64,000 bases of DNA from 66-474 sp040255405. GTDB taxonomy: Bacteria > Pseudomonadota > Gammaproteobacteria > Xanthomonadales > Rhodanobacteraceae. The DNA lies in the NCBI GenBank assembly GCA_040255405.1, contig JBDZUX010000003.1, positions 62,001 to 126,000 on the forward strand. The letters are read 5' to 3'. Position numbers and translations under genes: made by a program. Under the pieces are notes generated by a model. It was not told the origin of the DNA and did not search any database. It was given only the letters and a program-made list of their open reading frames with translations. Each line of letters opens with the position of its first letter. The stretch's first letter is position 1. Shown one piece after another: positions 8,572 through 19,000 of the stretch.

Positions 8572-9453
8572 ATGATGTCCGACCCACCGGTCTCGACCGG
8601 ATTCGACTATGCCACCGCGTTCAGCCGCACGATCGGCTGGATGACCGCGGCCGAACAACCGAAGCTTCGTTCCAAACGCGTGGCGATTGCCGGACTCGGC
8701 GGGGTCGGTGGCGCGCATCTGTTGACCCTCACCCGGCTCGGGATCGAGTCATTCAACCTGGCGGACCTCGACCGTTTCGGCACGGAAAATCTCAACCGGC
8801 AAGCCGGCGCGTTCCAGTCGACCCTCGGCCTGCCCAAGGTCGACGTGGTCTCCCGGATGGCGCGCGACATCAATCCGGACCTGGACATCAACCCGTTCCC
8901 CGGAGGCGTCACCTTCGAAAACATGGAGCAGTTCCTGTCGGGCGTGGATCTGTACGTCGACGGGTTGGACTTCTTCGTGCTGGACATCCGCGCAAAGCTC
9001 TTCGCGCTGTGCGCCGAACGCGGCATTCCCGCGATCACCGCGGCGCCACTGGGCATGGGAGCTGCAGTGCTGGCGTTCCTGCCGGGACGCATGACCTTCG
9101 AGGAGTATTTCCAGCTGGAAGGCCAGCCGATGAACGAGCAGTTGCTGCGCTTCATGGTGGGGCTGGCGCCCGCCGTGCTCCACCAGTCTTATCTGGTCGA
9201 TCCATCTGCAGTGGACCTGGTCAATCATCGTGGACCATCCACGCCCATGGCCTGTGAAATTTGCGCCGGGATCGCCGGCACCCTGGCACTGAAGATCCTG
9301 CTCGGCAGGGGCAAGGTGTATGCGGCGCCCCATGGCCTGCACTTCGACGCCTACCGCAACAAGCTCGTGCACACATGGCGGCCCGGCGGCAACGACAACC
9401 CGTTGCAGCGACTGCTGCTGTCGGTGGCGCGGCGCCGTTTCATGCGCCGCTGA
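8572..9453 (+). CDS. ThiF/MoeB/HesA-family adenylyltransferase (E1-like)
   Basis: A 293-aa E1-like protein. Its Rossmann ATP-binding site is VAIAGLGGVGGAHLLTL (about residue 37), followed by NLADLDRFGTENLNRQ, where the DxxxxxxxNLNRQ segment carries the Arg and Asp that bind ATP and Mg in ThiF/MoeB. Only one CxxC (CEIC, about residue 225) is seen, whereas ThiF/MoeB usually hold zinc with two. No rhodanese domain is present. Starts are tandem ATGs at 8572/8575 behind AGGA. Family members activate a carboxylate by adenylation, often a protein C-terminus. Context (nitroreductase-like, FeeM-like genes) and lack of a ubiquitin-like partner suggest a small-molecule or peptide substrate, which is inference. 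Confidence 0.8.
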   Translation: MMSDPPVSTGFDYATAFSRTIGWMTAAEQPKLRSKRVAIAGLGGVGGAHLLTLTRLGIESFNLADLDRFGTENLNRQAGAFQSTLGLPKVDVVSRMARDINPDLDINPFPGGVTFENMEQFLSGVDLYVDGLDFFVLDIRAKLFALCAERGIPAITAAPLGMGAAVLAFLPGRMTFEEYFQLEGQPMNEQLLRFMVGLAPAVLHQSYLVDPSAVDLVNHRGPSTPMACEICAGIAGTLALKILLGRGKVYAAPHGLHFDAYRNKLVHTWRPGGNDNPLQRLLLSVARRRFMRR

Positions 9454-9601
9454 GCGCCACACGCAACGAGCGAGTGAAAAGTCGGGGGAGCCGTCAACGG
9501 TCGCCGGGCCGGCACGCACGTTGCCAGCGCGGTGCGGTCGATTCCGGAACCCCGGCGGAACACCGCGCGTTGGCCTGGCCTTTCGACAACGCCGCGCAGC
9601 A

Positions 9602-9627
9602 AGGGCAGCCGCTTGTGCGGCTGCCCT
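9602..9627. terminator. Hairpin between convergent thiF-like and NAD-GDH genes
   Basis: AGGGCAGCCGC-TTGT-GCGGCTGCCCT is an 11-bp perfect stem with a 4-nt loop in the convergent gap. T-tracts on either side are weak, so it may be an imperfect bidirectional terminator. Confidence 0.5.
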
Positions 9628-9633
9628 GTGGGC

Positions 9634-12600
9634 TCAACCGGACTGCGCGATTTGCGCGAGGCGGCGCAATGCCACCGACGCAATCGGGTAGTCGACATCC
9701 ACGCCACGGATTTCGTCCAGCATCCCGCGGGTGAACTGCAGTTGCGGATCCTCGCGCTGCAGCCAGGCGGACACCGCGCCGTCGGCGCCTTGCCGGCCCT
9801 GTTCCGATGCCAGGATCTGGCTGACCATCGCGCGTTGCTGTACCGCGAGTTCGTCCCGCAACGCCCCACGCGCCTGCGCATGCCAGCGGCTTTCCACCGG
9901 CAGCTTTTCGATCTGGGTGCGCAGCCACTCGATGTCCAGCGCCTCGCCGAGGTCGAAGAACACGCCCGCGACATGCTCCACCGGACGCCCTGTTTCCTGC
10001 GAGGTTTCGATGATGTCCATCGCCACCTCCAGTGACGGAAGCGTCGCAAGCTTTTTCGCCAGCTCCTCCGGGAACCCCATGCCCTGCCACTTCTCGAGAT
10101 CGACACCCCTCGACGCGCGGCCAGTCTGGGTCAGCAGATCAGGCAGGTTCGCGCGCAACTTGTCCATGCCCGGCTGGTAACGCTGCACGAGATCGGTAAT
10201 GCCCACCGCGCCGGGCCGGTTGAGCAGCCAGCGCGACACGTGGCGCAGCAGCGACCACAGCTTCATCAGCGCGTCGATCTGCGCGGCCTCGCCGACCTGG
10301 CCGTCCAGCGCATCGATGCCCGACCACAGTTCGCGTGCGTGCAGGATCTGGCGCGCGGCGTTGTAGGCCTTGACTACCGCGGCGGCGGTCTGCCCGGTGT
10401 CTTCCTGGGTGCGCAGCACGAAGGTAGCGCCCATGCGGTTGACGATGGAGTTGGTGACCGCGGTGGCGATGATTTCGCGCTTCAGGCGATGCCGCTGCAT
10501 GTGCGCGGCGTACTTTTCGTGCAGCGGCTCGGGGAAGTAGCGCACCAGCTCGTGCGAGAGGAACGGATCCTCCGGCACGTCGGAATCCAGCAGCTGCTGG
10601 TACAGCACGATCTTCGAATACGACAGCAGCACAGCCAGTTCCGGGCGGGTCAGGCCCAGATGGTGGGTACGGCGTTCGGCCAGTTCCGCGTCCGAAGGCA
10701 GCGATTCGATCTGGCGATCGAGTTGGCCACGTGATTCCAGCGTGCGGATGAAGTGCGCCTTGGATCCGATGCGGCTGACCGACATGCGCTCCATCAGGCT
10801 GATCGCGACGTTCTGGCGGTAGTTGTCCCACAGCACCAGCTTGCCGACCTCGTCCGTCATCGAGTGCAGCAGCGCGTTGCGCGCTTCCACGTCCATCTCG
10901 TTGCGCCGCACCGCATCGTTCAGCAGGATCTTGATGTTGACCTCGTGGTCGGAGGTGTCCACGCCCGCCGAGTTGTCGATGAAGTCGGTGTTCAGCAGCA
11001 CCCCCTTCTGGGCGGCCTCGATGCGGCCCTTCTGGGTGAAGCCGAGATTGCCGCCCTCGCCCACGATCTTGCAACGCAGGTCGCCACCGTTGATGCGCAA
11101 CGCATTGTTGGCGCGATCGCCCACGTCGGCGTTCGATTCCGAAGCGGCCTTGACGTACGTGCCGATCCCGCCGTTCCACAAGAGATCGACCGGCGCCTTC
11201 AGGATTGCGCTGATCAATTCGATCGGGGACAGCGATTCCACGTCTTCGCCGATACCCAGCGCGGTACGCATTTCCGGCGTGATCGCGATGGCCTTCAGGC
11301 TGCGCGCGAACACACCGCCACCCTTCGATATCTTCGACTTGTCGTAATCGTCCCACGACGAGCGGGGCAGCTTGAACATGCGTTCGCGTTCCGGCAACGA
11401 GCCGGCCGAATCCGGATTCGGATCGACGAAGATGTGGCGATGGTCGAATGCGGCGACCAGCCGGATGTGCTTCGACAACAGCATGCCGTTGCCGAACACG
11501 TCGCCCGACATGTCGCCGATGCCGACACACGTGAAGTCTTCGCTTTGGCAGTCGTGGCCCAGCGCGCGAAAATGCCGCTTCACCGATTCCCACCCGCCCT
11601 TGGCGGTGATGCCCATGCCCTTGTGGTCGTAGCCCGCCGAGCCGCCCGACGCGAAGGCGTCACCCAGCCAGTAACCGTGCGCGATCGAAATGCCGTTGGC
11701 GATGTCGGAAAATTTGGCGGTGCCCTTGTCGGCCGCCACCACCAGATACGGGTCGTCGGCGTCGTGACGCACCACGTCGGCCGGATGCAGCACCTCGTTG
11801 CCGGCCGTGTCGATGTTGTCGGTGATGTCGAGCAGGCCATTGATGAACATCTTGTAGCAGGCGATACCCTCTTCCAGCAGCGCGTCACGCTCGGTCGGCG
11901 GACGCTTCACGAAGAAGCCGCCCTTGGAGCCGACCGGGACGATCACGGTGTTCTTCACCATCTGCGCCTTGACCAGGCCCAGCACTTCGGTACGGAAATC
12001 CTCGCGGCGATCCGACCAGCGGATGCCGCCGCGCGCGACCGGCCCGAACCGCAAGTGCACGCCCTCCACCCGTGGCGCGTACACCCAGATTTCGCGGTAT
12101 GGCACCGGCTTCGGGACGTCGGGCACCTGGTGCGAATCGAACTTGTAGCTGATGTATTCGGCGGGCTTGCCGTCGTGCAACTGGAAATAGTTGGTGCGCA
12201 GTGTCGCGCGGATCAGGCCCATGAAGCCGCGCAGAATGCGGTCGTCGTCGAGGCTCGACACGTTGGTCAGCAGCACCTTGATCGCGTTGATCAGGCCTTC
12301 CACCTGCGCATCGCGCGGCTGGTCCAGCAGCGCCGAGACCCGCGCCACGAAGTCGGGGCTGGCATCGGTGACGGCCTTGGGCGTCAAGGCGCCCAGTTCA
12401 CGTTCCAGCGCTTCGCGCGCATGTCGCCGGCTGCCATCGTCGCCCGCCTCGCGACCCGGATCGAACTTGGCTTCGAACAGCTCCACCAGCAATCCCGCGA
12501 TCATCGGGTAACGGTTGAGCGTTTCCTCCATGTACGCCTGCGAGAACGGCGTGCCGACCTGCTGCTGGTACTTGCAGTAGCCGCGCAGCATCGCGATCTG

Positions 12601-14577
12601 GCGCCAGCTCAAGCCGGCCCGCAGCACCAGCGCGTTGAAATGATCGTTTTCCGCATGACCGTGCCACGCGGCATGGAACAGATCCTCGAAACGCGCGTGC
12701 AGGTCTTCCAGCCTGAACTGCAGCGGCGACGCCGGGCGCACCACGAAGTCCTGCACGCACGCCTTGCCGCTGCGCACGTCCAGCGCGTGCACCTGTTCGG
12801 TGTCCACCTTCATGCCGGCGTTTTCCAGCAGCGGCAGCGCATCGGAAAGTGGAATGTCGTTGCCGGCGCGGAACACCTTGAAGTGCAGTTCGCCCGGCGT
12901 GCGATACGAGTCGTGCAGCGCGAGCCGCATGTCCTCGCCCGCGCCCGCCATCGCGGTCAGGATGCCGACATCCTCGGCGGCGCGCGCCGGCGTGGTGTCT
13001 TCGATGTAACCCGCGGTGAACGCGTGGCCCCAGCGGTTGGCCAGTTGCGCGCCGCGTTCCTCGCCCAGGCCTCCGACCAGCGCGTCGCGCAATTCATCGT
13101 GCCAACTGCGCACGATCGGCGCGAGCTTGGCTTCCAGCCGGGGCAGGTCGACCTCCACGTGTTCGCCCGCGCGCGGCCGCACGACGACGTGCATGCGCGC
13201 CATCGGCGAATCGCCGATCTGGACCGTCGCATCCACGTGCGCGCCGTGCAACTCTTCAAGCAGCATGGCTTTCACGCGATCGCCCACCGCGGTGTTGTAG
13301 TGGTCGCGCGGGATGAACACGAGGCACGAGAAGAAACGGCCATACGCGTCGCGTCGCACGAACAGACGCGCACGCCGGCGCTCGTTCAAGTCGAAGATGC
13401 CGGTCGCGAGCGCGAACAATTCCTCGGCCGACGCCTGCAGCAATTCATCGCGCGGCAACGTTTCCAGGATCGAGCGGAACGCCTTGCCGGAATGCGATTG
13501 CGGGCGCAGGCCGGAGCGTTTTTCGACCGATGCGAATTTCTGGCGCACCAGCGGCACGTCCTGCGGACGGCGCATGTACGAGGTGGAGGTGTACAGGCCG
13601 AGGAAACGCGACTCGCCGGCCGGCTTGCCCTTGTCGTCGAAGCGCAGCACGCCGATGTAATCCATGTAGCCCGGCCGGTGCACGCGCGAACGCGCGTTGG
13701 TCTTGGTCAGGATGATCGCGTCCATCGAGCCCGACTGGGGCAGGCGGCTGGCAGCGAGGCTCTTGACCGAACGCGGCGCGGTGGCGAGGTCGGGATCGCG
13801 CAGGATGCCGAGTCCCGATCCTTCGCGTGCCTTCAGCAATTCGTCGCCGTCGTCGGCCAGCACCTCGTATTCGCGATAACCGAGGAACGTGAAGTGGTTG
13901 TCCGCGGCCCAGCGCAGGAAAGCCTGGCCTTCGGCGACTTCATCCGCCCCGAGGATGGTGTTGTCCTTGCCGAGGTCGTCGGCGATCGCGAGCATCTTGT
14001 CGTGCATCGCCTGCCAGTCGGTGACGGCGGCCCGCACATCGCCCAGCGCCACCTCCGCCACCTCCTGGAGCTGGTGCAGCGTGGCATCGTCCACGCGGTC
14101 GATCTCGGCGTACATCACCGACTCCATCGCGATCCCGTCATCCGGATTGCCGATGGTGACGAGGTCGCCCTGGGCATCCCGCGCGACGTCGAGGATCGGA
14201 TGCACCAAGCGATGCAGGCGCAGCCCCGCGCCCGAGATCACCATTTCCAGCGAGTCAACGAGGAACGGGGCGTCGTCGGTGACCACCTCGACGACCGAAT
14301 GCGGACACGACCAGCCATTGCGCTCACGATCGGGATTGAAGGCCCGGACACTGGCCTGTCCAGCCGGGCGTTTGCGGAACCACCCGAACAGTTCCGCGAT
14401 CAACGCCGACCAGGTGTCGGTGCCGCGCCGCGCGAGTTCCTCGGCGCCGATTTCGCTGCAGACCTGATTCGCGAACGTCTCGGCCAGGCCGGCGTCGGTG
14501 TTGCCGCATTTGAGCCTGACTTCCGCCGCGATCGCAGCGATCTCAGCCCCGCTGGCGGGGGCACGCAGTGCATTCAT
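9634..14577 (-). CDS. NAD-specific glutamate dehydrogenase, large (GDH180) class
   Basis: A 1647-aa cytoplasmic enzyme oxidising glutamate to 2-oxoglutarate and ammonia with NAD. Its size matches the 180-kDa class first described in Streptomyces and Pseudomonas (about 1600-1650 aa). Recognisable parts are a long N-terminal regulatory region with ACT-like segments, the catalytic core around KAQMVKNTVIVPVGSKGGFF, and the coenzyme domain with GIGDMSGDVFGNGMLLS and VGEGGNLG. The start is the ATG at 14577 (MNALRAPASG). The frame stays open further upstream but without family similarity. It diverges from the RND efflux genes and is not in an operon. It fits an amino-acid-using lifestyle. Confidence 0.95.
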   Translation of the reverse strand: MNALRAPASGAEIAAIAAEVRLKCGNTDAGLAETFANQVCSEIGAEELARRGTDTWSALIAELFGWFRKRPAGQASVRAFNPDRERNGWSCPHSVVEVVTDDAPFLVDSLEMVISGAGLRLHRLVHPILDVARDAQGDLVTIGNPDDGIAMESVMYAEIDRVDDATLHQLQEVAEVALGDVRAAVTDWQAMHDKMLAIADDLGKDNTILGADEVAEGQAFLRWAADNHFTFLGYREYEVLADDGDELLKAREGSGLGILRDPDLATAPRSVKSLAASRLPQSGSMDAIILTKTNARSRVHRPGYMDYIGVLRFDDKGKPAGESRFLGLYTSTSYMRRPQDVPLVRQKFASVEKRSGLRPQSHSGKAFRSILETLPRDELLQASAEELFALATGIFDLNERRRARLFVRRDAYGRFFSCLVFIPRDHYNTAVGDRVKAMLLEELHGAHVDATVQIGDSPMARMHVVVRPRAGEHVEVDLPRLEAKLAPIVRSWHDELRDALVGGLGEERGAQLANRWGHAFTAGYIEDTTPARAAEDVGILTAMAGAGEDMRLALHDSYRTPGELHFKVFRAGNDIPLSDALPLLENAGMKVDTEQVHALDVRSGKACVQDFVVRPASPLQFRLEDLHARFEDLFHAAWHGHAENDHFNALVLRAGLSWRQIAMLRGYCKYQQQVGTPFSQAYMEETLNRYPMIAGLLVELFEAKFDPGREAGDDGSRRHAREALERELGALTPKAVTDASPDFVARVSALLDQPRDAQVEGLINAIKVLLTNVSSLDDDRILRGFMGLIRATLRTNYFQLHDGKPAEYISYKFDSHQVPDVPKPVPYREIWVYAPRVEGVHLRFGPVARGGIRWSDRREDFRTEVLGLVKAQMVKNTVIVPVGSKGGFFVKRPPTERDALLEEGIACYKMFINGLLDITDNIDTAGNEVLHPADVVRHDADDPYLVVAADKGTAKFSDIANGISIAHGYWLGDAFASGGSAGYDHKGMGITAKGGWESVKRHFRALGHDCQSEDFTCVGIGDMSGDVFGNGMLLSKHIRLVAAFDHRHIFVDPNPDSAGSLPERERMFKLPRSSWDDYDKSKISKGGGVFARSLKAIAITPEMRTALGIGEDVESLSPIELISAILKAPVDLLWNGGIGTYVKAASESNADVGDRANNALRINGGDLRCKIVGEGGNLGFTQKGRIEAAQKGVLLNTDFIDNSAGVDTSDHEVNIKILLNDAVRRNEMDVEARNALLHSMTDEVGKLVLWDNYRQNVAISLMERMSVSRIGSKAHFIRTLESRGQLDRQIESLPSDAELAERRTHHLGLTRPELAVLLSYSKIVLYQQLLDSDVPEDPFLSHELVRYFPEPLHEKYAAHMQRHRLKREIIATAVTNSIVNRMGATFVLRTQEDTGQTAAAVVKAYNAARQILHARELWSGIDALDGQVGEAAQIDALMKLWSLLRHVSRWLLNRPGAVGITDLVQRYQPGMDKLRANLPDLLTQTGRASRGVDLEKWQGMGFPEELAKKLATLPSLEVAMDIIETSQETGRPVEHVAGVFFDLGEALDIEWLRTQIEKLPVESRWHAQARGALRDELAVQQRAMVSQILASEQGRQGADGAVSAWLQREDPQLQFTRGMLDEIRGVDVDYPIASVALRRLAQIAQSG

Positions 14578-14878
14578 GTCGATTCTGTTCGAGCCCGTAA
14601 AAGGAACGAATAGGATACCGCTGCGCAGCCTCCGCGTTCCAGCGTTGGCGCGGGATCGAGCCGCATGCGGGGCGCTTCGCCCCGGCGGGCATCTGGTCAT
14701 CCGGCCCGCTGCAATCGCGGTTCGGAGCCGCCCCGGCGCGGCAGTTCGCCGATGGCCGCTGCGCGAAGCGGCAGTGCCGTACCGGGCCGACAAGTGGCAT
14801 GACGCTTGGCCTAGGGAACTGCGCGGGAAATCCAGTCATACTTGGCGATTGACCCCGCAGTGCTTCGAGAAACTCCCG
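14578..14878. other. Divergent promoter region between NAD-GDH and the RND operon
   Basis: 301 bp with no gene. GC-rich palindromic stretches such as GGGGCGCTTCGCCCC (about 14676) are present. No clear operator or regulator gene is seen. Confidence 0.4.
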
Positions 14879-16033
14879 ATGATGAATCCGCCGTGGCGTG
14901 GCGCAGGTGCGTTGCTGTTGGCGCTGGCGCTCGGCGCGTGCAGCCCGTCCGCCCCGCCCCCGCCGCCGCCGCCCGAAGTGGCCGTGCTGACGGCGCGGCC
15001 CACCGACGTGCCGGTGGTGCGGAACTACCCCGGCCGCCTCGCCGCCACGCTCACCGCCCAAGTGCGCGCGCGCGTGACCGGCGTGGTCCTTGAGCGCGTG
15101 TACAAGGAAGGCACCGACGTCAAGGCCGGCGACGTCCTGTTCAAGATCGACCCGGCGCCGCTGGAAGCCAGCCTGCGCCAGGCACAAGGCCAGCTCGCCC
15201 AGGCCGAAGCCACCGCACGCAACGCCGCCGTCAAGGCTTCGCGCAGCAAGGCGCTGGGCGCGAAGGGCCTGCTGGCGAAACAGGATGTCGATGACACCGT
15301 GGCCGCCGCCGCGGAAGCCGACGCCGCGGTGAAAGCCGCGCGCGCGAACGTGCAGAACGCGAAGATAAACCTCGGCTACGCCACCGTCACTGCGCCGATC
15401 AGCGGCCGCGCCGGCCGCGCCAACGTCACCCAGGGGGCACTGGTATCCCCGACCGACACCAACCCCTTGACCACCGTGCAGGTGATCGATCCGATCTACG
15501 CCAATTTCAGCGAACCGATGGCGGAAGTGGAACGGTTGCGCCGCGCGGAAAAGGCCGGCGAACTGAAGCTGGTCGCGACCGACAAGGCCGAAGTGCAGAT
15601 CGTGCTGCCCGATGGCAGCACCTATTCGCACAACGGCTCGCTCGATTTCGCCGATCTCGCCGTGGACCCCCAAACCGGCGCGGTCGACCTGCGCGCGCTG
15701 GTGCCGAATCCCGACCACGCGTTGCTGCCCGGCATGTTCGTGAAGATCCGCCTGACGCTCGGGACGTTGCACGACGCGTTTCTGCTGCCACAGAGCGCGA
15801 TCCAGCGCGACAACGATGGCGCCTATGTGTATGTGGTCAACGGCGAAGACAAGATCGTCGAGAAACGCATCGAACTGGGCGACCAGCGCGGCGCCGACTG
15901 GATCGTGCTGTCCGGCATCGACGCGGACGCACGCGTTGTGGTGTCCGGCATCCAGAAGGCGAAGCCGGGCGAAAGCGTGAAGCCGGTTTCGCACCGCGCA
16001 CCCGCCAGCGCGGCACCAGCTGCCGTGGACTGA
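14879..16033 (+). CDS. RND efflux periplasmic adaptor subunit (MexA/AcrA family), lipoprotein
   Basis: A 384-aa membrane fusion protein. The signal peptide ends in a lipobox (LALGAC), so the Cys is lipidated, as in AcrA. It is followed by a Pro-rich linker and then the adaptor core. Seen in the core are the lipoyl halves (YPGRLAATLTAQVRARVTGVV and ATVTAPISGRAGRANVTQGALV), an alpha-hairpin (about 100-160) and beta-barrel/MP domains (about 190-370). It bridges the inner-membrane pump encoded 9 bp downstream to an outer-membrane channel. No outer-membrane factor gene follows, so a TolC/OprM encoded elsewhere is assumed. Start is one of two tandem ATGs (14879/14882). Confidence 0.92.
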   Translation: MMNPPWRGAGALLLALALGACSPSAPPPPPPPEVAVLTARPTDVPVVRNYPGRLAATLTAQVRARVTGVVLERVYKEGTDVKAGDVLFKIDPAPLEASLRQAQGQLAQAEATARNAAVKASRSKALGAKGLLAKQDVDDTVAAAAEADAAVKAARANVQNAKINLGYATVTAPISGRAGRANVTQGALVSPTDTNPLTTVQVIDPIYANFSEPMAEVERLRRAEKAGELKLVATDKAEVQIVLPDGSTYSHNGSLDFADLAVDPQTGAVDLRALVPNPDHALLPGMFVKIRLTLGTLHDAFLLPQSAIQRDNDGAYVYVVNGEDKIVEKRIELGDQRGADWIVLSGIDADARVVVSGIQKAKPGESVKPVSHRAPASAAPAAVD

Positions 16034-16042
16034 TTCTGCGCC

Positions 16043-19000
16043 ATGCCGCAATTCTTCATCGACCGTCCGGTTTTCGCGTGGGTGCTGGCGATCCTGATCA
16101 CGCTGGGCGGCACCATCGCGATCCTGAACCTGCCGATCGAGGCCTACCCCACGATCGCGCCGCCGAGCGTGCAGATCCGCGCCAACTATCCGGGCGCGAA
16201 TGCACAGGTGGTGCAGAGCACGGTCACGCAGGTGATCGAGCAGAACCTGTCCGGCATCGACCATCTCCTGTATTTCAGTTCGTCGTCGGATTCCACCGGC
16301 TCGTCCAACATCAGCCTGTATTTCGATCCCGGCACCAATCTGGACACTGCGGCGGTCCAAACGCAGAACGCGGTGAACGCCGCGGAGCCGCGGCTGCCGT
16401 CGGCCGTCAACAACCTCGGCGTCACGGTGCGCAAATCCAACTCCGGTTTCCTGATGGGCATCTCGCTGCAGGACAAGACCGGGCACCTCGACCCCGCAGC
16501 GCTCAACAACGTGATCGCCGCGCAGCTGATCGATCCGATCTCGCGCGTGGACGGCGTCGGCAGCGTCAACCAGTTCGGCGCGCCGTACGCGATGCGCATC
16601 TGGCTGAACCCGCTGAAGCTGCAGGGCTACGGCCTCACCGCCACCGATGTGCTGGACGCGGTGCGCGCGCAGAACGTGATGTTCGCCGCGGGTTCCGTGG
16701 GCGCCGAACCCGCGGCGAATGGCCAAGGCATCACCGCCAACGTTTCGGCCGAATCGAGCTTCACGACCCCCGAGCAATTCCGCGAAATCATCCTTCGCAC
16801 CGAACCCGATGGCACCACGGTGACGCTGGGCGATGTCGCGAGGGTCGAGCTGGGCTCCGACCGCTACGGCAACTTCTCGCGCCTCAACGGCCAGCCGGTG
16901 GCGTCGTTCGGTATCTCGCTGCTGCCGGGCGCGAACGCATTGTCGGTCGCGAAAGCCGTGCAGGCGGAAATGCGGGAACTGGCCAGGAACCTGCCGCCCG
17001 GCGTTACGTGGACCATTCCCTTCGAAAGCTACACCTTCGTCAAGGTGTCGATCGACGAGGTGGTGAAGACGCTCGGCGAAGCGATCGTGCTGGTGTTTTT
17101 CGTGATGCTGCTGTTCCTGCAGAACCTGCGCGCCACGCTGATCCCGACGCTGGTGGTACCGGTGGCGCTGACCGGCGCGTTCCTCGGCTTGTACCTGTTC
17201 GGCTTCTCGATCAATGTGCTGAGCCTGTTCGGGCTGGTATTGGCGATCGGCATCGTGGTCGATGACGCGATCGTGGTGGTCGAAAACGTCGAGCGCATCA
17301 TGCGCGAAGAAGGCCTTTCGCCCCGGGAAGCGACCCGCAAGGGCATGACCCAGATCACCGGCGCGATCGTCGCGGTGACCACGGTGCTGGCGTCGGTGTT
17401 CGTGCCGGCGGCGCTGATGCCAGGCAGCGTGGGCGCGATCTACCGCCAGTTCTCGGTGACGATTGCGGTGTCGATGCTGCTGTCGGCGCTGATGGCGCTG
17501 ACGTTCACGCCCGCGCTGTGCGCGAGCCTGCTGCGTGCCGAGCACGAACACGCCAACCGGTTCCTGCGCGCGTTCAACCACGGCTACGAACGCATGGCCC
17601 ACGCCTACCTCGGCCGGCTGGGCAAGGCGGTCCGCCACACGCCACGCTGGATGCTTGGCTACGCGCTCGCGATCGTGGTGGCGATCGTGTTGCTCTGGCA
17701 CCTGCCTTCGAGCTTCGTGCCGCAGGAGGACCAGGGCGAAGTCGTTGCGACCATCCAGTTGCCGCCGGGCGCCACGGCCGCACGCACCCGCGCGGTCATG
17801 GAGGAAATCGAAGGGATCGTCGAAAAAGACCCCGCGGTTTCCAACGTGTTCACCATCGGCGGCTTCAGCTTCATCGGCCGGGGCGAGAACGTTGGCATGG
17901 CCTTCATCCACCTGAAGGACTGGAGCGATCGCAGCCGCAGCGCGGATGACATCATCAACGACTTCAACGCGAAGTTCGCGGGTATCCGCAACGCCCAGGT
18001 CTTCGCGATGAACCAGGCGGTGATCCGCGGGCTCGGTCGCTTCGCGGGCTTCGACTTCGAGCTGGAGGACCGCGGCGGGCTCGGCCACCAGGCCCTGATC
18101 GATGCCAAGGACAAGTTGCTCACTGCGGCTGCCAAGGACAAGCGACTCGCCAACGTACACGTCAACGGCATGGAGGACGCGCCCACCGTGGACATGCGCG
18201 TCGACCGCGTGCAGGCGCAGTCGATGGGCCTGTCGGTCACCGACGTGTACAACGCGATCCAGTTGATGCTGTCACAGGTATACGCCAACGACTTCTACTA
18301 CCAGGGCCGCGTGCTGCGCGTGGAGATGCAGGCCGACGCGCCGTTCCGGATGAATCCTTCCGACATCGGCAGCTTCTATACGCGCTCGTCGAACGGCACG
18401 ATGGTGCCGCTGTCCAGCGTGGTCGACACGAGCTGGTCGCTGGCCGCGCCGGAACTCGACCGCTACAACGGTGTCGGCTCGATCGCGCTTACCGGAACCG
18501 CCGCGCCGGGCTACAGTTCGGGCGACGCCATCGCCGCGATGCAGGAATTGGTGGCCAAATACCTGCCCCCCAGTTTCGGTTACGAATGGACCGGCCAGTC
18601 GCTGCAGGAAATCCTGTCGGGGGCACAGGCGCCGATGCTGTTCGGGCTGTCGATCTTCGTGGTGTTCCTGTGCCTGTGCGCGCTGTACGAAAGCTGGTCG
18701 ATCCCGGTGGCGGTGATGCTGGTGATCCCGCTGGGCGTGCTGGGTTCGGTGGCGCTCACCAGCATCCGCGGGTTGGAAAACGACGTGTACTTCAAGATCG
18801 GCCTGATCGCGATCATCGGTTTGTCGGTGAAGAACGCGATCCTGATCGTGCAGTTCGCCGTCGACCTGCAGAAGGAAGGCAAGGGCCTGGTCGTCGCGAC
18901 ACTGGAAGCCTGCCGCATCCGCCTGCGCCCGATCCTGATGACCTCGATCGCCTTCATCCTGGGCGTGCTGCCGCTGGCGATTTCGAGCGGCGCCGGCGCC

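Noticed and set aside
4207..9453. Thiazole/oxazole-modified microcin cluster
   Set aside because: ThiF-like and nitroreductase-like proteins fit, but there is no YcaO cyclodehydratase, leader-bearing precursor peptide or exporter.
10753..14613. 1286-codon open frame on the plus strand opposite the NAD-GDH gene
   Set aside because: It is antisense to a clearly recognised enzyme and has low-complexity His/Arg/Gln-rich content typical of high-GC shadow frames.
14543..18160. 1205-codon open frame opposite the RND efflux genes
   Set aside because: Same reason: the plus strand encodes an intact adaptor and pump with full motifs.
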